Assembly: GCA_963678705.1 (NCBI GenBank)
Contig: OY783205.1
Span: 9,610,001-9,674,000 of the forward strand
DNA: 64,000 bases
Direction of reading: 5' to 3'
Source of the DNA: Panorpa germanica
Lineage: Eukaryota > Arthropoda > Insecta > Mecoptera > Panorpidae
Below the pieces are notes generated by a model, which ran no database searches, was not told the origin of the DNA, and was given only the letters and a program-made list of their open reading frames with translations. The translations under genes and the position numbers were made by a program. Positions 42,541-52,492 of this stretch are shown piece by piece. Within the stretch, counting starts at the first letter, position 1, and every line of letters starts with the position of its first letter.

Positions 42541-43288
42541 AAATATAAATATAATATTTATATTTATTTGCCAATACAGAATAATTTATATGTTTTCTAT
42601 TGTCAGCATTCAACAATGGCATAGAACAACATTCAGATATAGAACAGGAATTAGCTGAAAGTAATGTGTTGGAAATGGTTGAAGAAGCTGTGCATATGAC
42701 TGAAGAAACCATTAATAATAGCAACACCCAAACGACACAGCCTTCAGTTAAGAGACCCAGAAAAAGACGGCACAGGATTGCAGTATCAAAATTGTTGTTC
42801 AATATAAAAAGAAAATTACGCAATGCTCGAAAACGTGCGTCATATCACAAACGTTTTGCGGTTAAAAGCAAACAGTTTGCTGATTTTTTTTATGAAACTG
42901 AATCTTTTAATCTACTCTCAGAAAAGCAGAAAGTGTTTATAAAATGCCAAATTAGAACAGCAGGTCAGGATCCAAATGCAATACGTTACACAACTGATGA
43001 AAAAATTCTGGCACTTTTTATGTTTAAGCGTAGTCCAAAAGCATACGAGTATATGGTGCACGTATTTCAATTTCCATCTGCTAGAACTTTGAGACGTGAC
43101 CTTGCCAAAATTCCTCTTGGCCCAGGTAATATTTTAAAATACTTACGATAAATCAAATGTAGAGAAAATGTATTTAAAGTTTAGTATCAAAATTTAGGAA
43201 TTAACAATGCTGTCATACAACACTTAAAAAGTGAGGCAAAAGATTTGGACAAAAGATCGTGCTTGTATACTTATGTGGGACGAAATGG

Positions 43289-43292
43289 CTAT
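43289..43292. repeat. Gypsy-2 target-site duplication (left)
   Basis: CTAT, repeated at 48909-48912. Confidence 0.85.
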
Positions 43293-43604
43293 TGTTATAG
43301 CACACATTCCATACAACACAAAACTAACAATGTCTCTTCAGTATCTTTGCTGACCATGCACTCTAGAGATAATAAAATAGTATATAAGTAACATATTAAT
43401 CTTAATCTAATTAGTTCAAGTTTATGTATAATCTGCATCGTGCAGATAGTAATTAGCTGGCTCACCATTTGAGTTCATGTATAAACTGCATCGCGCAGTT
43501 AGTAATTGAATCAAATAAATTATTGAAATTAATGAAATATTATTTAAGTAAAACTAAAATAAATTGTTTTTTTTATTAAAGTCTAAATTACTCAAACTTT
43601 AATT
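43293..43604 (+). repeat. Gypsy-2 5' LTR
   Basis: Starts TGTTATAGC and ends CTTTAATT next to the PBS. A TATATAAGTA box at about 43381 fits a promoter. Two hairpins (43431-43447, 43484-43500) follow it. Confidence 0.92.
43431..43500 (+). promoter_or_regulatory. Twin palindromes in gypsy-2 LTR
   Basis: ATCTGCATCGTGCAGAT and AACTGCATCGCGCAGTT lie 36 bp apart within a duplicated block. They differ at paired positions (T-A changed to A-T), so the stem is kept. They lie 50-120 bp downstream of the TATA box, probably in the R/U5 transcript. The same pair is in the 3' LTR. Confidence 0.6.
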
Positions 43605-43621
43605 GGCGCAGTCGGTAGGAT
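43604..43621 (+). other. Gypsy-2 primer-binding site
   Basis: TGGCGCAGTCGGTAGGAT, identical to the gypsy-1 PBS at 4909; serine-tRNA type. Confidence 0.85.
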
Positions 43622-44248
43622 ATTAAGGAATTACAATCGCTGTAAATTTTTCCATTTCTATGGTTAACTTAATATTTCAAAAGCTACAAAAATAAAGTTA
43701 AAAAATAAAGTGAACTTAATAAATAGTGGAGTGAAATAGAAACAGAAATTGAAGTGCTCCGAGGCTCATCGACCCACTAGCAGCAGCATATGGACATGAA
43801 GATCTCGCAAGGCATCGCGGTGATAATCGTAATGTGAGTACTCATTCATATTTCCTTTCTATATTCATATTTCCCAAAAACAAAATTATTATTATTTTTA
43901 CAATAATATTTCCTGTTTAAAAAGGAGTATAAATCGTTTATACAGGCCTAAAACAGGTATTAAATTTTAAAAAAGGAGTATAAATCGTTTATACAGGCCT
44001 ACCAAATATTAAAAATAATATTGAAATAAAATATAAATTACGCAACGTAATACAATAATTAAATAATAATTTTCTAAAATTTTATATTTTCTAAATATAA
44101 ATCGATTATATAGGCCTAATGAAAATTAAAAATTAAAAGTAATATTAAAAATAATATTAAAATAAAAATTACGCAACGTAATAAAATAATCAAATATTAA
44201 TTAAATTAATAATTTTTTTTTAAAAATAAAATTACCCTATCAATTAAA
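43622..44248 (+). other. Gypsy-2 untranslated leader
   Basis: AT-rich leader. TATAAATCGTTTATACAGGCC occurs twice (about 43928 and 43979), with a third variant near 44097 (ATAAATCGATTATATAGGCC). The repeats are self-complementary in part and may be a dimerisation or packaging signal, by inference. Confidence 0.6.
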
Positions 44249-45326
44249 ATGACGAATTTTACGGGCTATTTAAATTATATAAAAGAATTTAATGGAGAGA
44301 ATTCGTTGGCAGAATTCATAAAACACTGCCAAATTATTATACAAAATTTTGGCCAATTCCCCACTGAAAATGAGGACCGATTGGAAGCCAAAGAACACAA
44401 TGCCCTAATACTCATGGGAATAAAATCTAAGATTGTTGGTAAAGCCGAAGCTACACTAGAGAACAGAGATATTGATGATTGGGATGACTTAAAAGAATTA
44501 TTAATTACCCACTTCGGAAACCACAAAAGCGAAACATCGCTAATTAGAGATTTAATGCTACTTAAGCAAGATATAAACGAAACTGCTTTATCATTTTATG
44601 ATCGCTGCATAAAAATACAAAACGACTTAATTAATAATATTCGCATTAGTAAACCAACTGTTACTATACAATATGCGAAAATGGAAACATACGCTAACCT
44701 AACCTTAGAAAGTTTCCTAACCGGACTAAATGACCCTCTAGGATGTCAACTACGGCTACAAAGCCTAAGCAAGATGGAGGACGCCCTGAAACTAATAGTC
44801 CGAGAAGACACATTAAAAACTAGCAAAATACAACAAACATTGTATGAGACCAGACATTAAACCTATCAAAACTCCTCAACAATTCCTACAAAAAAACTTC
44901 TATCCTAACTTCGATAAACCGAAAATTAACCCCGTATTTCAAAACCATATACCAAAATATAATTCCCAAAACACATCAACATACCGTAACCCAACCAACC
45001 CACATAACAATCCTCCGCAACCAAAAACATCAATCCAAACTAACGTTTGGAACAAAAAGCCAAACCAACCAATAAGACGCCATTGGACGCCAATGGATAC
45101 TAACTCTGGTAACAGAGTACAGAGTAATTGGAGACCCCAATTTTCAAGACCAGGACAAAATTATATTGCGGAAGAGTTAAACTTTACCGAAGAACAGGAG
45201 GAGGAACAAGAAGAAGAATATCAAGAATATGATTTTTCGCAATACACTGAATATCAACCCGAAGAAGAACCACAAGAAGAAAACGCAAATTTTCACGTGG
45301 ACAGCAGTATTACAGAGAACAAATAA
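44249..45326 (+). pseudogene. Gypsy-2 Gag, two overlapping frames
   Basis: The first frame (44249-44860, 203 codons) is an errantivirus-type Gag core: GENSLAEFIKHCQ, WDDLKELLITHFGNHK and FLTGLNDPLGCQLRLQS. The second (44844-45326) continues with Pro/Asn/Gln-rich sequence (DTNSGNRVQSNWRPQF) and a strongly acidic tail (EEQEEEQEEE). The shift between them near 44845-44860 is probably a one-base indel, since errantivirus Gag is normally one frame. No CCHC knuckle, as in gypsy-1. Confidence 0.8.
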
Positions 45327-45607
45327 TCCTAAATAACATAGACAATAATGCGTTTCCATACATTATAGATCCTATTTTAAATATAATACTATTAATAGAC
45401 ACAGGAAGCAATCGCTCATTAATTAACCCCGAAATTATATATAAATATTTACCTGAAACTATAAGTAACGAGCCTTTTGTTATAAAAACAGCCCATAATA
45501 CCAGCAAGCACAACGAAGTTGCACGAGTACCATTATTTCCGATTTTTAATTCTCCAGAAGAAACGCTTAAATTATATCTATTCAAATTTAACAAAGGAAG
45601 GAATTAA
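45311..45607 (+). pseudogene. Gypsy-2 aspartic protease (start of Pol)
   Basis: In the -1 frame relative to Gag, overlapping its stop: LLIDTGSNRSLINPEI holds the DTG active site and VARVPLF the second half. The -1 arrangement matches ribosomal frameshifting between gag and pol in this family. The frame stops at 45605 before RT, so Pol is broken here too. Confidence 0.7.
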
Positions 45608-45639
45608 GGAAGTTTAAACTAGACTTTATTAATCATAAA

Positions 45640-46160
45640 TTGACGACCGAAAATGCGGTAATACCTATTAATTTTCAATGTATAACAAAAGCTCAGTTAA
45701 ACAAAATAGAGATTCGACATAATCACCTTAATGAGGAAGAGAAATTTAATTTACACAAACTATTAATCGATTATGCCGATCTATTTAGAAAAGAAGAAGA
45801 GCAACTTAGTTTCACAAATAACATCAAACACGAAATTAAAACTAATAATGACGAACCCATATATACAAAAACTTATAGATATCCTTATATCTATAAGGAG
45901 GAAATAAAGAAACAAATAAATAAACTACTCCACGACAAAATCATTCAACCGTCAAACTCACCATGGTCATCACCTGTCTGGATGGTATCCAAAAAGGACG
46001 ACGCAAGTGGAAGAAAGAAATTTAGAATGGTTATAGACTACCGTAATCTAAATAACAAAACTATTGATGACAGGTACCCAATACCCAACATCGCTGACAT
46101 ACTTGACAAACTAGGTAAAAGTCAATATTTTACAACATTAGATCTTGATAGTGACAGTGA
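45640..46160 (+). pseudogene. Gypsy-2 reverse transcriptase, N-terminal part
   Basis: Fingers region of gypsy RT: IQPSNSPWSSPVWMVSKK, FRMVIDYRNLNNKT and ending at QYFTTLDLDS, the block with the first catalytic Asp. Directly after it the reading matches integrase instead of the palm (YVDD box). So the palm, thumb, RNase H and integrase zinc domain are missing. The junction lies at about 46141-46160, among GTGACAGTGA repeats. Confidence 0.8.
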
Positions 46161-46960
46161 CCACAGAAATTGCCGATAAACTAATAACGTATTTCTCACA
46201 CCACGGCATACCCAATCACATTACGATGGATGGAGAAACTGAATTTTCAAATAATCTCATCAAAGAATTAGTGGAATTACATAAAATTGAAATTCATATA
46301 ACAACACCATACAGACACGAAAGTAATTCTCCAATAGAACGGGCACATTCCACGATACTAGAACTATATCGTATAGTGAAACATAAACATGATCTTACAC
46401 CCGAAACAATCATGAAATATGCTATTATAGGATATAACGAAACCCCACATTCTAGTACAACATACAAACCTTTTGAAATAATAAATGGACACTTACAAAC
46501 CAAGTCAGTATTGCTTATGGATTATGATAAAACACTCATGGACTTATACACCCAAAATCATAAAACTAAAATCTCAACCCTATACTCAAAAATTAAAGAA
46601 ATAAATGCAAATCGAAAAGAACAGGTTATTAATAAGAGAAATGCTACCATTAAAGACCCAAACGTAAAACAAGAAGATATCGTATACCTCAACACTAAAT
46701 CAAAACAGGGCCAAAGCCGAATGAAGAACACAGGACCCTTTAAAGTACTAGAAGTGTCCGATACTTATATAGCTAAAATAGAAGATCTAAAAAATAAAAA
46801 ATTAAGAGAAACACATGTAGATAACCTAGTGAAAACCAAAATGAAAAACCCAACTTCAAACGAACTTAACGAAGAAGGAAGTAATGTACTATTCGAATGT
46901 ACTACACTACCTGTAGATAACATAGGAAAAACCCAAATGAAAAACTCAACTCCAAACTAG
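46145..46960 (+). pseudogene. Gypsy-2 integrase, core and C-terminus
   Basis: Open for 271 codons. The core begins past its first catalytic Asp: HITMDGETEFSNNLIKEL (second Asp block) and HESNSPIERAHSTILE (catalytic Glu), then YNETPHSSTTYKPFEI. The C-terminal DNA-binding part has GPFKVLEVSDTYIAKIED. Near the end a 96-bp (32-codon) tandem duplication occurs (46841 and 46937), and a TAG interrupts the second copy at 46958. Confidence 0.85.
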
Positions 46961-47452
46961 TTTAATGAGAAAGGAATTAACGTCCTATTCGAACACACTA
47001 CACTACCTGTCGATAAATCTAAGACAGATTATATTCTACACCTAGTTCACGACAAATTTAACCCCAGAGACGAAAAACCAAGATACTACAACGGATTCGC
47101 AAAGTTAATAGCAAAGGACACATCCAATTTCGAATACATATTAAATAAAGCTAAAAGAACTAATAACCTCGTAGAGGGCCTATACAAACTCACGCGAGGC
47201 AGAACATTTGGACACACAATAAATCTTGTCTGCAATCAACAAAACTGCCTTGACAAACTTGCCAAATTTCTAAAAGAATTTGAAAATTCACCAACCAAAT
47301 TAATAATACGAATGCTCCCTATAGCACAAGGACTTTTTAATAGAACAAAAGAAGAGGTCCTAGAAGTATTTAAACAAAATGGGCCTGCAAAGCACAAATA
47401 CATCATGCACTCAAATCCCGAAATACAAATGAATTATTTATTTATTAATTAA
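46961..47452 (+). pseudogene. Unknown ~160-residue region after integrase in gypsy-2
   Basis: Immediately after the TAG the same frame stays open for about 163 codons to a TAA at 47450. The composition is that of a real globular protein: FAKLIAKDTSNFEYILNKAK, LVEGLYKLTRGRTFGHTINL, VCNQQNCLDKLAKFLKEF and IIRMLPIAQGLFNRTKEEVL. I do not recognise it as integrase, chromodomain, env or dUTPase. Lack of an early Met explains why a simple ORF scan would miss it. It may be a C-terminal extension of Pol or an accessory protein. Predicted helical from the spacing of hydrophobic residues. Confidence 0.6.
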
Positions 47453-47599
47453 TTATAAATTAATATATTAAAATACAATCAACTACTAAGAAATCCTGAC
47501 TGTTGCAGGATCATTACTGCAATCAACACCTGCGATATTAATTAATGCCGAATTATTAAAATCACTGAAATAACATTCGCTAAACTAAACACGCTTACT

Positions 47600-48608
47600 T
47601 GGTTCAATCCTAGAACCTGATCACCTATTAGCAGAATTACAAGCAATAAAAGAACATGTTAATACAACCAAACATATCAAACTGCCTTACGATATTACAT
47701 CAGAGAACATTCAACAATATGAAACTATTAGCAAAGTCAAAGCATACACCAATAAAAACTTAATCGTTTTTGTAATAAATATACCACTAGTAAACCCTAA
47801 TATATTTACGTATTATAAACCATATCCAATCCCCATACCTTATAACAATAAATTCCAAATGATTGTTCCCAGAACCCAATACACCATTGTGAATGAGTAT
47901 AAACATGTAGATTTTAATGCACCCTGCAAAGAAATATATAACAATCAATTCCTATGCAAGCTTAGCGAACCACTCAACATCGAGGAAACCACCTGCGAGA
48001 TAGAACTAATTCAAAACCAGCCAACCAGCAAATGTCAACCCTTAGTGATTTCTCTAACCGGCATCAAGATCCAGAACATCGAATTCAACACCTGGATGTT
48101 AATCACAAATGACGAAACCAGTGGCACTTTAACATGCAACAGCCAGCGTGATATACGTCTACAAGGAACGTATATAATATACCTTGCACGAGATTGTCAA
48201 TTTTCTGTTTCAGATAATACTCTTCAATACATGGATATAGAAAAGAAAGTCGAAGCTTGGAACACCATTTCCCTGCCGAAAATACCAGAGATCCAAAACA
48301 AACACCTAAACATCTCTACCGTGACCAACCTAAAACACCTGGACCTGGGCAACGTAGACAAGCTACAGACCACCCTAGCCCTACTACCTGAAGACTTCGA
48401 TGACAGAAAAATCTCAGACTATGTGCACATAATTAATTATACATTATTACTCATATTATTCATAATAATTACTATTGTAGTATATAAGATAATCAAATAT
48501 TTTAGAAAAATAAAAATAATAAAAAATGAAAATGCACAAGAAATAGATAGCAAAAATATTGAAGAGTTGCAAAAACCTTTTGCTACATTTGAAGATTTTA
48601 TCTTATAG
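47600..48608 (+). pseudogene. Gypsy-2 envelope glycoprotein, C-terminal part
   Basis: Open from about 47600; the first Met is at 47859. It resembles the second half of errantivirus Env, which is related to baculovirus F proteins. It has a heptad-like stretch near the start (ELQAIKEHV), conserved Cys pairs (PCKEIYNNQFLC, ETTCEIELI), a transmembrane segment at codons ~195-218 of the Met-started frame (LLLILFIIITIVV) and a basic cytoplasmic tail. The N-terminal signal peptide, cleavage site and fusion segment are not seen upstream; 47453-47599 is non-coding. So the protein is incomplete. The frame stops 6 bp before the 3' LTR. Confidence 0.75.
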
Positions 48609-48614
48609 GGGAGG

Positions 48615-48908
48615 TGTTATAGCACACATTCCATACAACACAAAACTAACAATGTCTCTTCAGTATCTTTGCTGACCATGCACTCTAGAGATAATAAAAT
48701 AGTATATAAGTAACATATTAATCTTAATCTAATTAGTTCAAGTTTATGTATAATCTGCATCGTGCAGATAGTAATTAGCTGGCTCACCATTTGAGTTCAT
48801 GTATAAACTGCATCGCGCAGTTAGTAATTGAATCAAATAAATATTATTTAAGTAAAACTAAAATAAATTGTTTTTTTTATTAAAGTCTAAATTACTCAAA
48901 CTTTAATT
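48615..48908 (+). repeat. Gypsy-2 3' LTR
   Basis: 294 bp, as the 5' LTR but missing 18 bp (TTATTGAAATTAATGAAA-like) near the end. Preceded by AGGGGAGG and followed by CTAT at 48909-48912. Confidence 0.92.
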
Positions 48909-48912
48909 CTAT

Positions 48913-49139
48913 ACAACCCCACATTGACTGGGATGACTCCAATGGATGCTTTACGGGATTTGAGGTCATGGAAAATTATTACCAGCGGGCAAAAATCGCA
49001 AAACATGTATTATGTTTTATGTTGCGAAACCTGGAAAATAATTGGAAACAACCTATATCCTTTTATTATACAGAATCCCTAACAGCGCCTCTACTTACAA
49101 ATTGCCTTCGAAAAGTAATTCGAGCAATTACGGACACTG
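48913..49139 (+). pseudogene. P transposase exon, continuation after gypsy-2
   Basis: Resumes the exon interrupted at 43292: PHIDWDDSNGCFTGFEVMEN, then LCFMLRNLENNWKQPISFYY, a P-type catalytic-domain signature. It ends ITDTG with the donor GTTAGT at 49140. The intron that follows contains gypsy-3, and the next exon starts at 53684. Confidence 0.8.
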
Positions 49140-49187
49140 GTTAGTTTATTTTCAAATTTATTATTTCTATATCTTGAATGAATAATA

Positions 49188-49191
49188 TACA
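49188..49191. repeat. Gypsy-3 target-site duplication (left)
   Basis: TACA, repeated at 53660-53663. Confidence 0.8.
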
Positions 49192-50143
49192 TGTAGGTAA
49201 ATTTTATCTACATTAGTAGTTTTTGAATCTAATACCATCACGGTTGAGAATCCGCTTTGCAGGTTAGAATATACAACCACCTGTTGAGATTCTATTATGC
49301 AGCCTAGAACTATTCAATCCACATGAGCCTCAATTTGTAGAGTAGACCCTCTAACCATCCAAATATATCCCGGTAGAGATTCCAATTTGTAGGTTACTTT
49401 CTACAACTATCCGTTGTGACGATCAATTTGCAGTATAACATAACAACATAGTTTCTTTTATACGAGCAAACACATGATTTGGATATTGATAGTTCATTTA
49501 ATATTTACACAAAATATTTACACAAAATTATACAATTACATCTGAATAAAGCGAATTAATCGTAATTAAATTCACACGAAAATAACACTTGATTAAAATA
49601 CAATACAGTTCTTTCAATGTTTTTGCGTTACCACGTAATACGCTATTACAATTGTCCAAAGTTAACAACACAATATTATAATGGAAAATACACCCTAGTA
49701 ATTAACATTACATTTGCTGTACAACTCTAATATTAACGCTGATCACAATAACAAAAATATTACACCTAGTAATAAATTTTACTGGATTTAATTCACATAA
49801 CAACGACCATATATAAACTATATATAATTCTATCGCCATTTGCTTTCTGACTACGACGACTTCTGCTGTACGTATAAGCCAACGCCCTGATGACGTGTCA
49901 TCACGTTCATAGTTAGCGAACAGTTCTTATGCTACGTTCTCTCAGGCGTGTGCTGGACACCGTAAGCGAACTGCTAAGCATGTACCATTGAACGGCTATA
50001 GGGTCTGCCACCAGTTTATTTAACATTTAAATATACCCCGTTCTTAGCAAAGATCTTTACCCTAGTTTACAGGTTTCTTACTATTTCTATTTCTTAAACT
50101 AAATATATTTTAACTTAAAATTACTCTTAAAAATAACCCCACA
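49192..50143 (-). repeat. Gypsy-3 3' LTR
   Basis: 952 bp; nearly identical to 52711-53659. Differences by eye include GGTTGAGAATCC versus GGTTCAGACTCC, one base near 49642 (GCTATT versus GCCATT) and an extra AAGA-type tetranucleotide near 50048. Confidence 0.9.
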
Positions 50144-50159
50144 TCTCGGCCTCTCCTGA

Positions 50160-52403
50160 CTAGTAACTGTCCTCAGTTGCTATAATCATCCTTGCCCATG
50201 ATGTCATCTTGTCTGCTGATGTAGAAGTCCTGTCTGGCCCTTCATACTCTCCTGCTTCCTCCACGTCATAACGATCATTTCCTTTAATTTTCGTTATCTT
50301 GTATGGTCCTTTGGTTTTAGCTTTAACTTTAGCTCCTGTTGCTTTAGTAGGTAACAACCAAACAAACTTTGTAAAAGCATTTACTTTAACGAGAATATGG
50401 TTATACTTTTTGCTTGTTGTCTTACACCTTCTACCGTAGCTAATCCTGTATTCTTGCTGGACTTTTAGAATAATTCCTTTATCCTCTTCTCTCAGCTTCT
50501 TGCGTTTCTCTACAAACTCATTTTGTATTTCTTCTGCTTGTACCGTCTTCTTCGGCTTCGGAAAATGCTTAACGGCTTCATCCTTATCCTTCGAGGAACG
50601 AACAGTGTCTTGATTGGTTTTCATTTTAACCCCAATCTTCAATTCATTTTCTGTTATACACTTCCTGGTATAATTCTTTGCTTGTTGCGTCTTCTTCGGC
50701 TTCGGAAAATGCTTAGCTGCTTTTACCTTATCCTTAGAGGGACGAACATTGCCTTGTTTCCTCATCTTCGGCTTCGGAAAATGCTTGGCTGCTTTTACCT
50801 TATCCTTAGATAGACGAACAATGTCTTGTTTCCTTGCACAACCTAGGTCGTTCATTTCCTGGGCTGCCTGTATGATATCCTCTTCTAACCCTTCACCCAG
50901 CTGCTCTCCAACAACTAGTCGATCTGCAGGTGGTAGTCTAAGCGGTCTAGAAAATAAAGGAGTATAAATTTTCAATGTAACTGTCTTTTTACTTTCAGAG
51001 TTGCGTAACTCTTTTCGTTTGTCATTGTCCACTGACTCGGGTATTTTATTAACAACAATTTTATCGTTTATATGAGATAAGTCTAGATCACTTTCTTTAT
51101 CACCATAGTCTATTTTCATTGTCATTAATTGTTTAACCTCACGTTCACCTACATCTTTATCGCTATAAAGTTTATGAAATTTAACACCTGTTTTATCAAT
51201 AACTACTTTAGCTTTAGCTATAATGTCCAAACCTATCACCATGTTCATATGCATTGCATGAGATGGTAACACTTCAATATAACCTACGTAAAGTTCTGAA
51301 TCAATTTCAATGTCCAATTCAATTCTACCTAAAGAATTTACTCTTGAGTTTGACAAACCACGTATTGTTATTTCAGAGTCATATGATTTAACATTCTTTA
51401 ATGTTTTAAAATAATCTTCCCGCACTGCTGACAAATCACTGCCAGTATCAATTAAAGCATTTACATTACTCCTGTTATTAACACAAATTGATTTTATCAT
51501 TTCTACTTTCATAACATTATGCTCCGCTTTAACAGTTTTTATTTTAGTATTACAGTTTCGGCTAACATGTCCATAATTACCACAATTAAAACATTTATAA
51601 CCCTTGTCTTTATCAGGACACATTTTAGATGAGTGTGATAACGAACCACAATTAAAACATTTAATCTTCTCACCTGTTGTCTCAATTTTAGTTTTGGTAC
51701 CTGGCCTAGATCTCCTATCATAGTCCTGGGTATCCATTTTCATTTTTTCATATTGTTCCAGCTTACGTCTAAGTTGTCCAATATTCTCAGCTCCATAAAG
51801 TAATACTTTGTTAACTGCACTATCGCGAATGCCTGCTATGATATAATCCATAATAGCTGCTTCTTCGACGTCTGCTTGTCTAGCTATATCTAAAATATCA
51901 TGCACATATTGACGAATACTTTCACCTGATTTCTTCATCCTTTGTTGAAGCATTTTGTGAACCTGTGCGCTATTTAAACTCGTATCGAATTCATCAATCA
52001 AATACGATTTAAATGTATCCCAATTTATTATCCTGGTTTCGAAATTAACAAATTGTTTTGCTGTATCAGTCAACAATCTCCTGGCATACAAATATCTGTA
52101 TTTTGTATCTATTTCTGCCTGGTCACAGAAATCATCAAATTGTTTAATCCATAGTCTGACATTTTTAAGCCCATCATATTTAGGTAAAGCCAATTCTAAA
52201 TCTAAAAATGTATAATTTGATTTATTAACTGTTTCATTGCTTACAGACCTATTCTGTTCACCGACGCGGCTATTAAACGAGTTTATTCTTGACAATAATT
52301 CAGCACGATTCCCACGCTGACTAAGTCCAACAAAATTAAGTTCCTGTCGTAGCTCTGCCACTGACAAATTGTCTAATTCTTGTGTCATTGTTATAATTTT
52401 CAC
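50160..52403 (-). CDS. Gypsy-3 SAP-Gag-protease-integrase-tail fusion protein
   Basis: One open 747-codon frame. It starts MTQELDNLSVAELRQEL in effect: an N-terminal SAP-like helix pair (about 8-45, LNFVGLSQRGNRAELLSRI). Then Gag (about 65-235), two CCHC knuckles (CFNCGSLSHSSKMC, CFNCGNYGHVSRNC, about 250-290), and protease with ALIDTGSDLSAV at about 315. The first strand of RT (FSRPLRLPPADRLVVGEQ) ends near 490. In place of the RT palm comes a basic region with three KDK-x-x-A-x-KHFPKPK repeats. The tail jumps to integrase (ILVKVNAFTKFVWLLPTK) and ends in the C-terminal GPYKITKIKGNDRYDVEE block. The frame is preserved across all junctions. Capsid and protease could work; RT is absent. Confidence 0.85.
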   Translation of the reverse strand: MKIITMTQELDNLSVAELRQELNFVGLSQRGNRAELLSRINSFNSRVGEQNRSVSNETVNKSNYTFLDLELALPKYDGLKNVRLWIKQFDDFCDQAEIDTKYRYLYARRLLTDTAKQFVNFETRIINWDTFKSYLIDEFDTSLNSAQVHKMLQQRMKKSGESIRQYVHDILDIARQADVEEAAIMDYIIAGIRDSAVNKVLLYGAENIGQLRRKLEQYEKMKMDTQDYDRRSRPGTKTKIETTGEKIKCFNCGSLSHSSKMCPDKDKGYKCFNCGNYGHVSRNCNTKIKTVKAEHNVMKVEMIKSICVNNRSNVNALIDTGSDLSAVREDYFKTLKNVKSYDSEITIRGLSNSRVNSLGRIELDIEIDSELYVGYIEVLPSHAMHMNMVIGLDIIAKAKVVIDKTGVKFHKLYSDKDVGEREVKQLMTMKIDYGDKESDLDLSHINDKIVVNKIPESVDNDKRKELRNSESKKTVTLKIYTPLFSRPLRLPPADRLVVGEQLGEGLEEDIIQAAQEMNDLGCARKQDIVRLSKDKVKAAKHFPKPKMRKQGNVRPSKDKVKAAKHFPKPKKTQQAKNYTRKCITENELKIGVKMKTNQDTVRSSKDKDEAVKHFPKPKKTVQAEEIQNEFVEKRKKLREEDKGIILKVQQEYRISYGRRCKTTSKKYNHILVKVNAFTKFVWLLPTKATGAKVKAKTKGPYKITKIKGNDRYDVEEAGEYEGPDRTSTSADKMTSWARMIIATEDSY
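50545..50835 (-). repeat. Three-copy basic repeat in gypsy-3 ORF
   Basis: Three units of ~65-75 bp (about 50545-50620, 50690-50755, 50767-50830) share the plus-strand core TTCGGCTTCGGAAAATGCTT. They encode KHFPKPK preceded by (S)KDK. This region replaces the RT palm in the ORF. Confidence 0.8.
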
Positions 52404-52492
52404 TACTGTACAATTACTTTAATGAGCAAATTGTACACTAAGTTTTCCTCTTGATTCCTCTCGAGAACAATTTCCGCAGAACAGTTGACCGT

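Larger units (their letters stand above)
41604..43292 (+). pseudogene. P transposase, 5' exons (THAP domain to first catalytic Asp)
   Basis: Exon 1 is 41604-41629 (ATG, donor GTGAGT); exon 2 is 41767-42044. Together they give the THAP zinc finger: CQVPWC, a central tryptophan (LEWLKVIG), then ICSRHF, i.e. the C2CH pattern that binds transposon ends. Next come small optional exons (42124-42198, 42278-42346), then 42607-43125, with the basic KRPRKRRHR stretch and the P-type helix-turn-helix (AYEYMVHVFQFPSARTLRRD). The next exon (43198-) reads ILMWDEMAI, carrying the first catalytic Asp. It is cut at 43292 by gypsy-2. The remainder resumes at 48913. Confidence 0.85.
43293..48908 (+). mobile_element. 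Gypsy-2: errantivirus-like LTR retrotransposon with env remnant, pol deleted
   Basis: A 5.6-kb element bounded by LTRs of 312 and 294 bp that differ visibly only by an 18-bp indel. TSD is CTAT; the PBS TGGCGCAGTCGGTAGGAT lies at 43604 and a polypurine tract AGGGGAGG just before the 3' LTR. The order is gag, protease, RT start, integrase core and tail, an unknown region, then the env C-terminal half. RT from the catalytic Asp onward, RNase H and the integrase N-terminus are deleted. The copy interrupts a P-transposase exon directly after the WDEM motif. Confidence 0.92.
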
